Translations under genes and position numbers: made by a program
From: an uncultured Bacteroidales bacterium
GTDB taxonomy: Bacteria; Bacteroidota; Bacteroidia; Bacteroidales; CAIWKO01
Reading direction: 5' to 3'
DNA length: 63,310 nucleotides
Assembly (NCBI GenBank): GCA_903913285.1
Contig: CAIWKO010000058.1
Coordinates: 1 to 63,310, forward strand
The notes under the pieces: generated by a model
What the model was told of the DNA's origin: nothing
The model's input: only the letters and a program-made list of their open reading frames with translations
The model's database searches: none
Part shown: positions 1 through 6,960 of the stretch, piece by piece
Position numbering within the stretch: position 1 is the first letter of the stretch
How the letters are laid out: every line of letters begins with the position of its first letter

Positions 1-162
1 ATGATAAAAGGGATATCAATCTAATTGCCACCGCAAAGTCAAGCACATTGGCAGGTCACACAGGCTCTCACACAGCCAAAACCTGCCAAAGAGCTTGCCT
101 TCTCCACCGCACCACGACATTGACAACTATGAACTACTGGACGGAAAAACAAAACAACGAAA
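1..162. other. non-coding left edge with a short inverted repeat
   Basis: I see no credible gene here. A 9-bp perfect inverted repeat (TTGGCAGGT at 48-56, ACCTGCCAA at 81-89) encloses a smaller GGCT/AGCC pair, so the stretch can fold. It lies immediately left of an attC-like site and may be the end of an integron cassette whose gene lies outside the window. An open frame at 48-302 crosses the attC-like palindrome and has a composition unlike a protein. Confidence 0.4.
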
Positions 163-292
163 CGCTAACAAAGGCTATATGCAATAAGGGTTTCAGTGGT
201 AATTCAAGCATTCTACCCCGCTCAAACTTCGGTGTAGTTGGACAGGAAAGTAGCCCGCAATCCCTTACTGCATATAGCCTCAACCGTTATGG
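163..292 (+). repeat. attC-like integron recombination site (first)
   Basis: The left core CGCTAAC (163-169) and the right core GTTATGG (286-292) flank a long imperfect palindrome: 172-190 pairs with 262-280 with one mismatch over 19 bp. Short unpaired spacers sit between arms and cores, as in integron attC sites (R'' - L'' - L' - R'). The 130-bp length resembles the long Vibrio-type sites. The left core should match the start of the preceding cassette, off the left edge; the right core opens the next cassette, which starts with TTATGGGC at 287. This is inference from structure; no integrase is visible. A covariance-model attC search would settle it. Confidence 0.65.
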
Positions 293-458
293 GCAAGTTT
301 AGAAATAGACAGCAGCATCGACAGACAAGAGTGTGGACAATTCGAGATGACACTTTTGGTGACAACTGACAATAAAAAAAATGTGGAGTTCAGAAACCAC
401 ACTAAAAAACGGGGCAAAATTGACAAGTCAATTGAAAAAATAAATAAAAACTTAAAAA

Positions 459-1100
459 ATGAAAAAACAATTATTCTTAATTATTATTTGTCTATTTGCT
501 GTTAATCTGACAGCTCAAAATTCTAATTATTGTTTCCTGTTCAACTCACCTAAGGCTTTATTTTATGGGATTGATTTTTCGCTCGTAAAATTCAGGAATG
601 ATGGAGCCACAGGATTTAATGATTTGGTTAAGATTCGTGATTCATATTTCTACACTCTAAACACTTATTTTACTCCGGGAGTTGATAAGTATAGTCTGAA
701 TGATTGCTTTAAAAAGGAAGTGGTATTATCATTAGAGACTGCCAATTCGAGAAACAAAAATATCGATATCAATATTCTAATGGTAGATAATACAGTTTCA
801 CTCAGAACAGAATCGATCAATAATTTACTATCTTTTTATCCCACCGATAATGTAAAATCCGATTTGGGGATCATATTAATTGCTGAGCAGTTTAATAAGG
901 TAAAATCAGGAAGTGATAAATCCTTTGGTACGTATAAGCTTGTATTTTTTAAGAATTCAGATCATACTATTTTGCTGTCATTAAATCTTTCAGGCATGGC
1001 CGGAGGCATGGGCTGGGCTAACTTTTGGTGGAAATCCATTGCTAATGCACTTGATGATGTAAAAATGAATAAACTAAAAAAACAATATTGTCCTGAGTAA
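459..1100 (+). CDS. secreted protein of unknown function
   Basis: This 213-residue protein starts with a clear signal peptide (MKKQLFLIIICLFAVNLTAQ, cleavage probably after Gln or Ala near residue 19-20), so it is exported to the periplasm or cell surface. I do not recognise the remainder. It has two cysteines in the mature part (near residues 95 and the C-terminal tail) and a glycine/tryptophan-rich segment near residue 180 (GMAGGMGWANFWW). No sorting domain is visible. It is the first gene after the first attC-like site (site ends at 292) and lies on the same strand as all genes to 5210, as expected for an integron cassette gene. No TAnnTTTG promoter box stands out in the 160 bp upstream, so it may be read from an upstream promoter. 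Confidence 0.75.
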   Translation: MKKQLFLIIICLFAVNLTAQNSNYCFLFNSPKALFYGIDFSLVKFRNDGATGFNDLVKIRDSYFYTLNTYFTPGVDKYSLNDCFKKEVVLSLETANSRNKNIDINILMVDNTVSLRTESINNLLSFYPTDNVKSDLGIILIAEQFNKVKSGSDKSFGTYKLVFFKNSDHTILLSLNLSGMAGGMGWANFWWKSIANALDDVKMNKLKKQYCPE

Positions 1101-1215
1101 AAATAAAGGTGGAGACCGGAGACCACTGAAACCACGTTGGATAATATCCTACGGGTTAAAAAAAACGGGGCGGAACTGAAAAGCCAGATGAGTAAGAGAA
1201 ATAAAACCAATTGTT

Positions 1216-1470
1216 ATGTCAGAATTAGAAAATGAAATTCAAGAAATACCATGTCCAAAATGCAGAAATAAAGTGATTAAGATTAAAATTTCCGATATGA
1301 TTTCTCGTAGGGAAGCAAAATGTTCTTCATGTAAATCGAAGTATGAATTTGGTTCAAGTGAAGTTTCAACTTTAAAGTCAGCAATACATGATCTTGAAAA
1401 GGCACAAGATAAATATGAAGATTCTCTTAACAAAATTATGGATAAGGCTAAAATTATAATCATTAATTAA
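1216..1470 (+). CDS. small zinc-ribbon protein with C-terminal helix
   Basis: This 84-residue cytoplasmic protein carries CPKC near residues 13-16 and CSSC near residues 36-39, a classic four-cysteine zinc ribbon. A charged, probably coiled-coil helix follows (residues 50-78). Such short zinc-ribbon proteins usually bind nucleic acid or act as protein adaptors, but the sequence does not say which. It starts 115 bp after the preceding gene and is followed 19 bp later by the YHYH gene, so the two may be co-transcribed. Confidence 0.7.
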   Translation: MSELENEIQEIPCPKCRNKVIKIKISDMISRREAKCSSCKSKYEFGSSEVSTLKSAIHDLEKAQDKYEDSLNKIMDKAKIIIIN

Positions 1471-1489
1471 GGAATGAAAATCAATTAAA

Positions 1490-1708
1490 ATGAAAATCTT
1501 GAAAAGAATATTAGTCATTTTTGTTTTTTTGTTTCAGTATTTATTATGTTTTTCTCATTCAGGGAGAACGGATGGCAATGGAGGTCACTGGAATCATTCA
1601 ACTGGAAAATATCATAGTCATGAGTTTCCAATTATTATTCCAATAATTATTGTTTCGATTATTGTAATAGCTTTTATTGTAATTAGAGTTAGTAATAGAA
1701 AAAGGTAA
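1490..1708 (+). CDS. YHYH-domain small membrane protein
   Basis: This 72-residue protein has a signal peptide or N-terminal membrane segment (residues 1-22), then the YHYH-family motif HSGRTDGNGGHWNHSTGKYH at about residues 23-42, then a C-terminal transmembrane helix rich in Ile and Val with a basic tail (NRKR). The YHYH motif is a short His-rich module known from many small exported bacterial proteins; its role is undefined, and metal binding is a plausible guess only. It begins 19 bp after the zinc-ribbon gene. Confidence 0.75.
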   Translation: MKILKRILVIFVFLFQYLLCFSHSGRTDGNGGHWNHSTGKYHSHEFPIIIPIIIVSIIVIAFIVIRVSNRKR

Positions 1709-1726
1709 ATTATAGAATTAACCATA

Positions 1727-1873
1727 ATGAAAAAAATCTTATTTGTAATTTTACTGACTCATTTATTTTCTAACCCATTCGTTAGCAGGCTAAGCTCAGT
1801 TGGGTTGAGGTTCTACATCAGTCGATTTTATCCATCTAGGTTCTACCTAAGTATAATACCAGTTGAGAAATAA
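1727..1873 (+). pseudogene. truncated ORF with signal-peptide start
   Basis: A 48-codon reading frame starts with a normal Bacteroidetes-looking export signal (MKKILFVILLTHLFSNPF) but then runs into low-complexity sequence with repeated RFY motifs, encoded by a short direct repeat (aggttctac at 1808 and 1839). The next gene starts only 17 bp later. I interpret it as the 5' remnant of a secreted-protein gene fused to non-coding sequence by a deletion. It could instead be a genuine tiny exported peptide; the composition change after residue 18 argues against that. Confidence 0.35.
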
Positions 1874-1890
1874 ACAATAAAATAAACGAT

Positions 1891-2619
1891 ATGAAAAAAA
1901 TAATTTTAACCCTAATTACTCTAATTGTACCATTATTAGCTATTTCACAGGATGTAATTGTTAAAATGGACGGAAATGAAATTTTAGCTAAAGTCTTAGA
2001 AATAAATGATGAAGAAATAAAGTACAAGATTTTTAGCAACCAGGACGGGCCATTACATGTAATAAAGAAATCAGATGTACTAGAAATAAAATATCCAAAT
2101 GGCACTACAGAGATTATTAATGAAGAACAAGAGGGCAGCAATAAAAATAATAATAAGCATGATAGTAAAATAGTGCGAGTCGGTTCTTCATATTATCAAA
2201 ATTCTAGACCTCTTTCATACCCAGCAGTTACTAAAATATTAGGCGAATCAAATAATATTGAAATATCTGAAAATTGGAGAAAAGGGAACAGCCAGAAAGC
2301 AACAAGTACACCACTTATTGCGGTTGGTGTGCCTCTTGTAGCAGGTGCAATAACTTCTGGCATTTTACTTGGATATGATATTTTAGATTTTGAATTAGAG
2401 GGTAATCCGTTATTTTATTTATGCGTTATTGGAGGCTCAGCAGGTATTTTTTTAACTTCATATGGTATACATTGTAAAACTCATGGTAAGAAACTGGCAA
2501 ACAAAGCAATTGATGATTATAATAATTCTGCTACTTCTTTAAATTTAAAAAACAATGTAAAAGTATCATTTGGTTTGAGTCATAGTTCTCTTGGGGCTGG
2601 ATTGTTTTTAACTTTTTAA
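1891..2619 (+). CDS. exported protein with two membrane segments, unknown function
   Basis: This 242-residue protein begins with a signal peptide (ending near ISQ, residue 20). Residues 21-75 form a compact strand-rich domain (DVIVKMDGNEILAKVLEI onward) of a type common in Bacteroidetes exported proteins, recognisable by the pattern 'I..k.G..i.akV.ei....I.Yk' and '..S.Vl.I.y.nG'. A Lys/Asn-rich linker follows, then two hydrophobic helices (about residues 145-170 and 175-195) and a C-terminal strand segment ending in Phe (GAGLFLTF), reminiscent of outer-membrane proteins. Function is unknown. It is on the same strand as its neighbours inside the presumed cassette region. Confidence 0.7.
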   Translation: MKKIILTLITLIVPLLAISQDVIVKMDGNEILAKVLEINDEEIKYKIFSNQDGPLHVIKKSDVLEIKYPNGTTEIINEEQEGSNKNNNKHDSKIVRVGSSYYQNSRPLSYPAVTKILGESNNIEISENWRKGNSQKATSTPLIAVGVPLVAGAITSGILLGYDILDFELEGNPLFYLCVIGGSAGIFLTSYGIHCKTHGKKLANKAIDDYNNSATSLNLKNNVKVSFGLSHSSLGAGLFLTF

Positions 2620-2701
2620 TAAAGCATGAATTAATATTCAATAATATCAACAAAATTTTAGTGCTTAATCTTACTACGTATTAATTAAAACAAAAACTCT
2701 T

Positions 2702-3049
2702 ATGGAATACAATTATGAAAAATTGCCTCAGGCAAATCAAATCTTTACTTTCGGTCTAATTTCATTAATTCTTGGATTTTTAGGAATTTGGTGTTATGCT
2801 GCATTCTTTTTAATTTTTGCTGCAATTGCTGGATTGATTTTAAGTATTATTGCTGTTTCAAGAGCTGGTAAGGCCAAGAAATTATACAGCGTCTCTCCTG
2901 ATAAGTATGCGACTGTTGATATTTCAATGATAAAAAAAGGAAAGACTTTGGGTATTATTGGCTTAATTTTAAGTGCAGTTGCCATAGTAAGTGTTGTAGG
3001 AACAATTATGAATGGAATTTTAAATGGATTTTCACACAGTTTAAGATAA
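2702..3049 (+). CDS. CCC-motif-like / DUF4190-like membrane protein
   Basis: This 115-residue integral membrane protein has the layout of the small Bacteroidetes 'CCC-motif membrane protein'/DUF4190 group: a short polar N-terminus with KLPQANQ, two closely spaced hydrophobic helices (about 15-35 and 38-55), a polar KAKKLYSVSPDKY loop and a final helix (about 80-103). The three consecutive cysteines that name the group are not present; one Cys lies in the corresponding helix (GIWCYAAF). It starts an apparent four-gene unit with gaps of 7 bp, 5 bp and a 4-bp overlap (2702-4194), which suggests co-function. Function is unknown. Confidence 0.65.
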   Translation: MEYNYEKLPQANQIFTFGLISLILGFLGIWCYAAFFLIFAAIAGLILSIIAVSRAGKAKKLYSVSPDKYATVDISMIKKGKTLGIIGLILSAVAIVSVVGTIMNGILNGFSHSLR

Positions 3050-3056
3050 AAATTTT

Positions 3057-3494
3057 ATGGCTTCAAATATTTTTTCAGAATTTGCAAAAATCTTTAATCG
3101 AATAGTCGATATTATTTCACAGGGGAATCTTCAAAGAGTTCGCTTAATTCATGAATTTAATTTGGTTTTTCATGAAGCTTACTTGGAAGGCTCTTTAGAC
3201 CGTCATTGTCGAGTCTCAACTTCACCAGGCAATCCACAATTTAGACATGAAATGAGCACATTTTATTTACGAAGTGGCTTTAAAATTACCATTGAAAATG
3301 ACGACCAATTAAAGGAATCTGATTTTATAGAAATTTCAAAATACGTAACTGATAGTATACCATTCGTGAGACAGTTAATGGCTTTAGGATATGATACTCT
3401 TATTATTATTGGGAAAAATCATCATTTTGGGCATCAAGTTTCGTTAAAAGAGATTGCTAATCTTAGAGGTTTTTCTTTACCTGAAAGAAGTTAA
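3057..3494 (+). CDS. unknown protein, second gene of a tight four-gene unit
   Basis: I do not recognise this 145-residue protein. It has no signal peptide or membrane helix and looks soluble and cytoplasmic. Histidines are frequent (for example HEFNLVFHEA near residue 37 and KNHHFGHQ near residue 122), which could be a metal site but could be chance. It begins 7 bp after the preceding gene and ends 5 bp before the next, so translational coupling is likely. There is no similarity I can name to toxins, nucleases or known defence proteins. Confidence 0.65.
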   Translation: MASNIFSEFAKIFNRIVDIISQGNLQRVRLIHEFNLVFHEAYLEGSLDRHCRVSTSPGNPQFRHEMSTFYLRSGFKITIENDDQLKESDFIEISKYVTDSIPFVRQLMALGYDTLIIIGKNHHFGHQVSLKEIANLRGFSLPERS

Positions 3495-3499
3495 GAAAT

Positions 3500-3868
3500 A
3501 TGAATCTCAGACTAATTATCATTTCAATTGTCGTTGGCATTCTAATTTTAAGTTTTTTGATTTATTATCTATCAACAATTAAGAAAAGAAAAGGAAAAAA
3601 AGAACTCAGAAAAAGAATTTTAGCAGAAAGAATTGATAATAGCAAAACTGCTCGAAATATCGTATTTGGAATAACTAAAGGAAAACAACTTTACAAAAGG
3701 TTAATTTCTCAAGTTTATCCAGATAATTTCCCACAAGATAAATTTCCAGAAGATAAAAGAGAAGTTGCAACATTGTTATCTCAAAGAATTGTTTGCGCAA
3801 AAAGAGACTATAATGAACTTCTTAAACTTGAAATAGAAGTAGAACAATTTATAAATTCAAACACATGA
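3500..3868 (+). CDS. membrane-anchored basic protein of unknown function
   Basis: This 122-residue protein has one N-terminal transmembrane helix (about residues 4-25) followed by a strongly basic segment (KKRKGKKELRKRI), placing the C-terminal 95 residues in the cytoplasm by the positive-inside rule. The rest is predicted helical with no motif I recognise. Its 3' end overlaps the next start codon by 4 bp (ATGA), the usual sign of translational coupling. Its job is presumably shared with the flanking three genes. Confidence 0.65.
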   Translation: MNLRLIIISIVVGILILSFLIYYLSTIKKRKGKKELRKRILAERIDNSKTARNIVFGITKGKQLYKRLISQVYPDNFPQDKFPEDKREVATLLSQRIVCAKRDYNELLKLEIEVEQFINSNT

Positions 3869-4194
3869 GTGTTACAATTAGAAGAACAGTTGTTTCTTAC
3901 GATTTTCCACGACCACCAAAATTATCGGAATCTGATTATAAGATTACTAGGCAAAATTTGCCTGTACACCCGTATATTAATATAAGGGAAGCAATGTTGA
4001 AAGAATACGGGGTTAATTTAGCGATTCGTAGTGTTTTCTTTTTTATGCCTGATGGTACTTACACATCAGCTCGAAATTATTATCACATGTTAAAAGAGAA
4101 AAAGAAATTTTATGAGAAACTCTATGAGGCAATTTACAATTCCAAAACTTACGATGAGTATTCCAAAAAATATGATGAATTAGTAAAAAAATAG
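3865..4194 (+). CDS. unknown soluble protein, last gene before an attC-like site
   Basis: This 109-residue protein has no signal peptide or membrane helix. It contains aromatic-rich segments (VSYDFPRPPK near residue 11; YHMLKEKKKFYEKLYEAIYN near residue 71) and a charged helical C-terminus. I do not recognise the family. The start codon overlaps the preceding stop (ATGA), and the stop is 6 bp from the attC-like site at 4201, the typical close spacing of cassette gene to attC. Confidence 0.65.
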   Translation: MSVTIRRTVVSYDFPRPPKLSESDYKITRQNLPVHPYINIREAMLKEYGVNLAIRSVFFFMPDGTYTSARNYYHMLKEKKKFYEKLYEAIYNSKTYDEYSKKYDELVKK

Positions 4195-4200
4195 AAACCA

Positions 4201-4297
4201 GCCCATAACTAGCGCTTCCTTTCATTGGCAGAAAGAAACGGCAAACTTGATAATATTGTGATTTGCCAACGAAAGGAAGCGCCGAGACGTTATGGGC
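4201..4297 (+). repeat. attC-like integron recombination site (second)
   Basis: GCCCATAAC (4201-4209) and GTTATGGGC (4289-4297) are exact inverse complements and frame a palindrome in which 4212-4229 pairs with 4264-4281 at 17 of 18 positions; an inner ggcaaa/tttgcc pair continues the stem. The 97-bp size, imperfect pairing and end cores fit an attC site. The left core matches the sequence that opens the cassette at 287 (TTATGGGC), exactly as expected when a cassette's own attC is split by insertion. It is nearly identical to the third site at 5221. Confidence 0.75.
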
Positions 4298-4313
4298 AAT
4301 AAAACAATAAACC

Positions 4314-5210
4314 ATGAAAATTAAATTATTATTATCGACCGTCTTCATTTTTTCAACTTTATCAATAGTAGCACAAGGTGTGATTGATTTTGAAAATACG
4401 ACAACATTTGAATATTTAACAATTGATACAACAAACCATAATAATATTTGGCAGATTGGAAAACCTGACAAAACATTATTTAATAGCGCTTATTCCGTAC
4501 CTAATGTAATTATTACGGATACGGTACTTCCCTACCCAATAAATAATAATTCAGATTTTGTGGTACAAGCAATATATTTTGGCTCTTATAATCTTTTTCT
4601 AAATTTCCAATATAAAATTAATACCGATTCTTTGTTTGATTATGGCAAGATTTACGCATCATCTAACCATGGTTTAACCTGGGTTGACATCACTAACGAT
4701 ACATTACCTGCGAACTTGCACTGGTGTATTTCTAACGGTCCTGTTTTGTGTCCGGGTACTCTTAACTTGCCTTTAACCGGGACATCAGCAGGTTGGTATG
4801 AATTTAGTTTTTGGTCAGCTGGGGCTAATATACTATCAACTATTACTTACAAAGACACAATCCTTTTTAGATTTGCTTTTCATAGCGACAGTATTCAGAA
4901 TAATAAAGAAGGATGGATGATAGATAATATTGAATTTGGTAATTATGAGGGTATACAAGAATTTATTAATGTTCGTTCAAATCTTGATGTTTATCCAAAT
5001 CCTGCTGGAAACAGAATTAGAATACTGAATAATGATTGGAAAGGAGATGTACTTCTTTCCTTCTACAACTTACAGGGTCAATTATTATTTTCTTATCTGA
5101 CACGACAACCCGAAAATGAACTTGATATTTCTGGTTTGGCTAATGGAATATATACTATCAAAGCAACAAGTAATAATAAGATAAGAATTGGAAAATTTAT
5201 TAAGGAGTAA
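4314..5210 (+). CDS. T9SS-sorted secreted protein
   Basis: This 298-residue protein has a signal peptide (residues 1-20, ending IVAQG) and a C-terminal type A sorting domain of the type IX secretion system: the LDVYPNPAGNRIRI motif near residue 224, then the FYNLQGQLL and LDISGLANGIYTIKA elements, and a basic end. The middle (residues 21-220) is a strand-rich jelly-roll-like domain with Trp/Asp/Asn-rich loops (for example DNIEFGNYEG), similar to adhesin or carbohydrate-binding folds, though I cannot name a family. The gene fills a 1020-bp unit bounded by two almost identical attC-like sites, so it appears to be a one-gene mobile cassette whose product is exported to the cell surface. Confidence 0.8.
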   Translation: MKIKLLLSTVFIFSTLSIVAQGVIDFENTTTFEYLTIDTTNHNNIWQIGKPDKTLFNSAYSVPNVIITDTVLPYPINNNSDFVVQAIYFGSYNLFLNFQYKINTDSLFDYGKIYASSNHGLTWVDITNDTLPANLHWCISNGPVLCPGTLNLPLTGTSAGWYEFSFWSAGANILSTITYKDTILFRFAFHSDSIQNNKEGWMIDNIEFGNYEGIQEFINVRSNLDVYPNPAGNRIRILNNDWKGDVLLSFYNLQGQLLFSYLTRQPENELDISGLANGIYTIKATSNNKIRIGKFIKE

Positions 5211-5220
5211 AACCATTACT

Positions 5221-5315
5221 GCCCATAACAAGCGCTTCCTTTCATTGGCAGAAAGATACGGCAAAGTTGATAATATTGTGATATGCCAACGAAAGGAAGC
5301 GCCGAAACGTTAAGC
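5221..5315 (+). repeat. attC-like integron recombination site (third)
   Basis: This site repeats the second one almost base for base from GCCCATAAC (5221-5229) through the palindromic arms, but its right core is GTTAAGC (5309-5315) instead of GTTATGG. That is what a cassette array predicts: the left core belongs to the cassette that begins TTATGGGC at 4290, and the right core belongs to the next inserted element, which begins TTAAGCAC at 5310. I did not find a matching GTGCTTAAC further right. Confidence 0.75.
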
Positions 5316-5317
5316 AC

Positions 5318-5460
5318 AAACTTTATTACTTTAGTAACCAATAAACCATCGCTTAAACTCAACTTTATTACTTTATTTTGATGCAGAATAAACAATAAGG
5401 AATAAGGTAATAAAGTAAAAGATCATTCAGGTAATTTACGTTACTAAAGTAATAAAGTTT
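5318..5460. repeat. 143-bp nested inverted repeat, MITE-like
   Basis: A perfect 21-bp terminal inverted repeat (5318-5338 and 5440-5460; core TTTATTACTTTAGTAAC) encloses a second pair (5361-5376 and 5401-5416, one mismatch) built from the same TTTATTACTTTA motif. There is no coding capacity. The arrangement suggests a small non-autonomous element or a large foldback structure inserted right after the third attC-like site. The transposase family cannot be named from the ends. Confidence 0.55.
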
Positions 5461-5679
5461 AAAAGGGGCAATAAAATAAAAATATTATCTTTGAATGCAC
5501 GCAGCAAGCCTGCCTGACGCAGGCAGGGCTGCCCAACGTTAATCAAAAAAAATTATACTCCTTAAGCCCGTGTATCGCTTAAAAGCGAAAAAATATCGGT
5601 AAACATTGCGGTTGTTGTAATTTCTATTTTCTTCCTGCTAAATAAGTAAGCATTTTCAAACCAACAATATAAAAATTAT
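5461..5679. other. intergenic stretch with strong hairpin and promoter-like box
   Basis: A -7-like box TATCTTTG (5486-5493) is followed by a strong hairpin: GCAGC (5501-5505) pairs with GCTGC (5528-5532), and CCTGCCTG (5509-5516) pairs with CAGGCAGG (5520-5527), leaving a 3-nt bulge. The hairpin is followed by AACGTTAATC (5535-5544), which resembles an attC right core (GTTAATC), so this may be a short or decayed attC. I see no gene from 5461 to 5679. Confidence 0.35.
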
Positions 5680-5687
5680 TATCTTTG
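5680..5687 (+). promoter_or_regulatory. -7 box of the promoter for the DUF4337 gene
   Basis: TATCTTTG matches the Bacteroidetes -7 consensus TAnnTTTG. Transcription would start near 5694 and leave a leader of about 74 nt, which contains a 6-bp hairpin CGATCA/TGATCG at 5709-5723. Confidence 0.5.
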
Positions 5688-5767
5688 GCTACCAAATATG
5701 CTGTCAGCGATCAGGCTGATCGGTGTTATGGGATTTAATTTACTAATTTCTAATTCAAATTTATTTT

Positions 5768-6334
5768 ATGGATATAGCAGACAACATACAAGAAGCAGTT
5801 GAACAAGTGGGAAAAAGCAAGATAAACTCAATGGTTGCTTTGTTTGTTGCCATAACGGCAACCTTTATGGCACTTTGCAATGTGAAAGACGGCAATATAG
5901 TGCAGGCAATGCAGCAGGCACAAGCCAAAAGTTTGGATTCGTGGTCGTATTTTCAGGCAAAAAGTACAAAACAATCGATAGCCGAAAATACCCTTGAACT
6001 GCTGAAACTGCAAAACACCCCTGCCGACGACAAGGTTATTAAAAAGTTTGAAGAAAAGATTGAAACCTATAAAAAAGAAAAAGCCGAAATAAAAGCACAG
6101 GCAGAAGGCTACGAAAAAGAATATAACGACATTAATCTTTTCGACGATCAGTTTGATATGACCGAGGCCCTGCTTACTATTTCAATTGCCATGTTGGGGA
6201 TAACGGCTCTTACTCAAAAAAAATGGCTGCTCTGGTTTTCGAGCGGCGTTAGTTTGATCGGAATAGTGTTGGGCCTGACAGCTTTTATGAAGATAAGCCT
6301 GCACTCCGATCTGATCTCGAAAATACTCGGATAA
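5768..6334 (+). CDS. DUF4337 family membrane protein
   Basis: This 188-residue protein matches the DUF4337 pattern: an N-terminal amphipathic segment, a first transmembrane helix with MVALFVAITATFMALCNVKD (about residues 21-40), a long charged coiled-coil loop (residues 45-120, with QAMQQAQAKSLDSWSYFQAK), and two further C-terminal helices (about 133-153 and 155-178). The loop is probably cytoplasmic or periplasmic depending on topology; the function of the family is unknown. It opens a run of four small same-strand genes to 7329. Confidence 0.8.
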   Translation: MDIADNIQEAVEQVGKSKINSMVALFVAITATFMALCNVKDGNIVQAMQQAQAKSLDSWSYFQAKSTKQSIAENTLELLKLQNTPADDKVIKKFEEKIETYKKEKAEIKAQAEGYEKEYNDINLFDDQFDMTEALLTISIAMLGITALTQKKWLLWFSSGVSLIGIVLGLTAFMKISLHSDLISKILG

Positions 6335-6396
6335 ACATCATTGGTTATGTGGGATGATGTTGCATCGGGGTTAGTGTTTTTTAATTAATTTTACAC

Positions 6397-6672
6397 ATGG
6401 AAGAAAAAAAGCCCATCATAATCGAAATGTTCTACACGAATTATTGTCCGAATTGCAAGATATTGAAACGCATGCTTGATGAAGTGCTGCCGCAGTTTGG
6501 CGACACCTTTGAATTGAAAAAAAGTCATGCCAGTTCGCCCATCGGTATGATACGAACTTTAAAACTGGGCATACATGCCGTTCCTGCATTGCTGATCGAC
6601 CATAAAGTAGTGTACAGGAATGTGCCAACAAAAGAAGAATTGATAAAAAAATTAAGCAGTTATACATCTTAA
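6397..6672 (+). CDS. thioredoxin-like / glutaredoxin-like small protein
   Basis: This 91-residue protein has the minimal thioredoxin fold: strand IIIEMFYTNY, the redox motif CPNC (residues 17-20), and a cis-proline segment AVPALLID (about residues 62-69). There is no signal peptide, so it should act in the cytoplasm as a dithiol-disulfide oxidoreductase. Partner unknown. It begins 62 bp after the DUF4337 gene and ends 12 bp before the next, suggesting a small operon. Confidence 0.8.
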   Translation: MEEKKPIIIEMFYTNYCPNCKILKRMLDEVLPQFGDTFELKKSHASSPIGMIRTLKLGIHAVPALLIDHKVVYRNVPTKEELIKKLSSYTS

Positions 6673-6684
6673 AAACAAAAACAA

Positions 6685-6912
6685 ATGGAAAAAAAGAAAA
6701 AACTCAGATGTCCGATCGGAATTCCCGCAGGAATCATTTCAGCACTTATCGGAGTTACAGGTATTGTTTTGAACAGCATCAACTTCAACCTGCCAGGGCT
6801 GATCACTTCGATAGCATTATTACTGTTGGCTATGCCATTCGTGCGCATTATTATGATGGTTCATAGTGCCAACGACCGTTTGGACGAGTTGGAAAGCAAG
6901 ATGCAAAAATAG
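6685..6912 (+). CDS. small membrane protein, unknown function
   Basis: This 75-residue protein has a basic N-terminus (MEKKKKLRCPIG), two hydrophobic helices (about residues 12-32 and 35-58) and an acidic helical tail (NDRLDELESKMQK). The family is not recognised. It starts 12 bp after the thioredoxin-like gene and is likely co-transcribed with it. Confidence 0.6.
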   Translation: MEKKKKLRCPIGIPAGIISALIGVTGIVLNSINFNLPGLITSIALLLLAMPFVRIIMMVHSANDRLDELESKMQK

Positions 6913-6960
6913 GTGCTAAACTTTTTCAGGCTTTTTACTTATACTAATTAACCGACACCT

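Noticed and set aside
48-302. 84-codon plus-strand frame at the left edge
   Set aside because: It runs through the attC-like palindrome at 163-292 and has an amino acid composition unlike real proteins; the open frame is explained by the inverted repeat.
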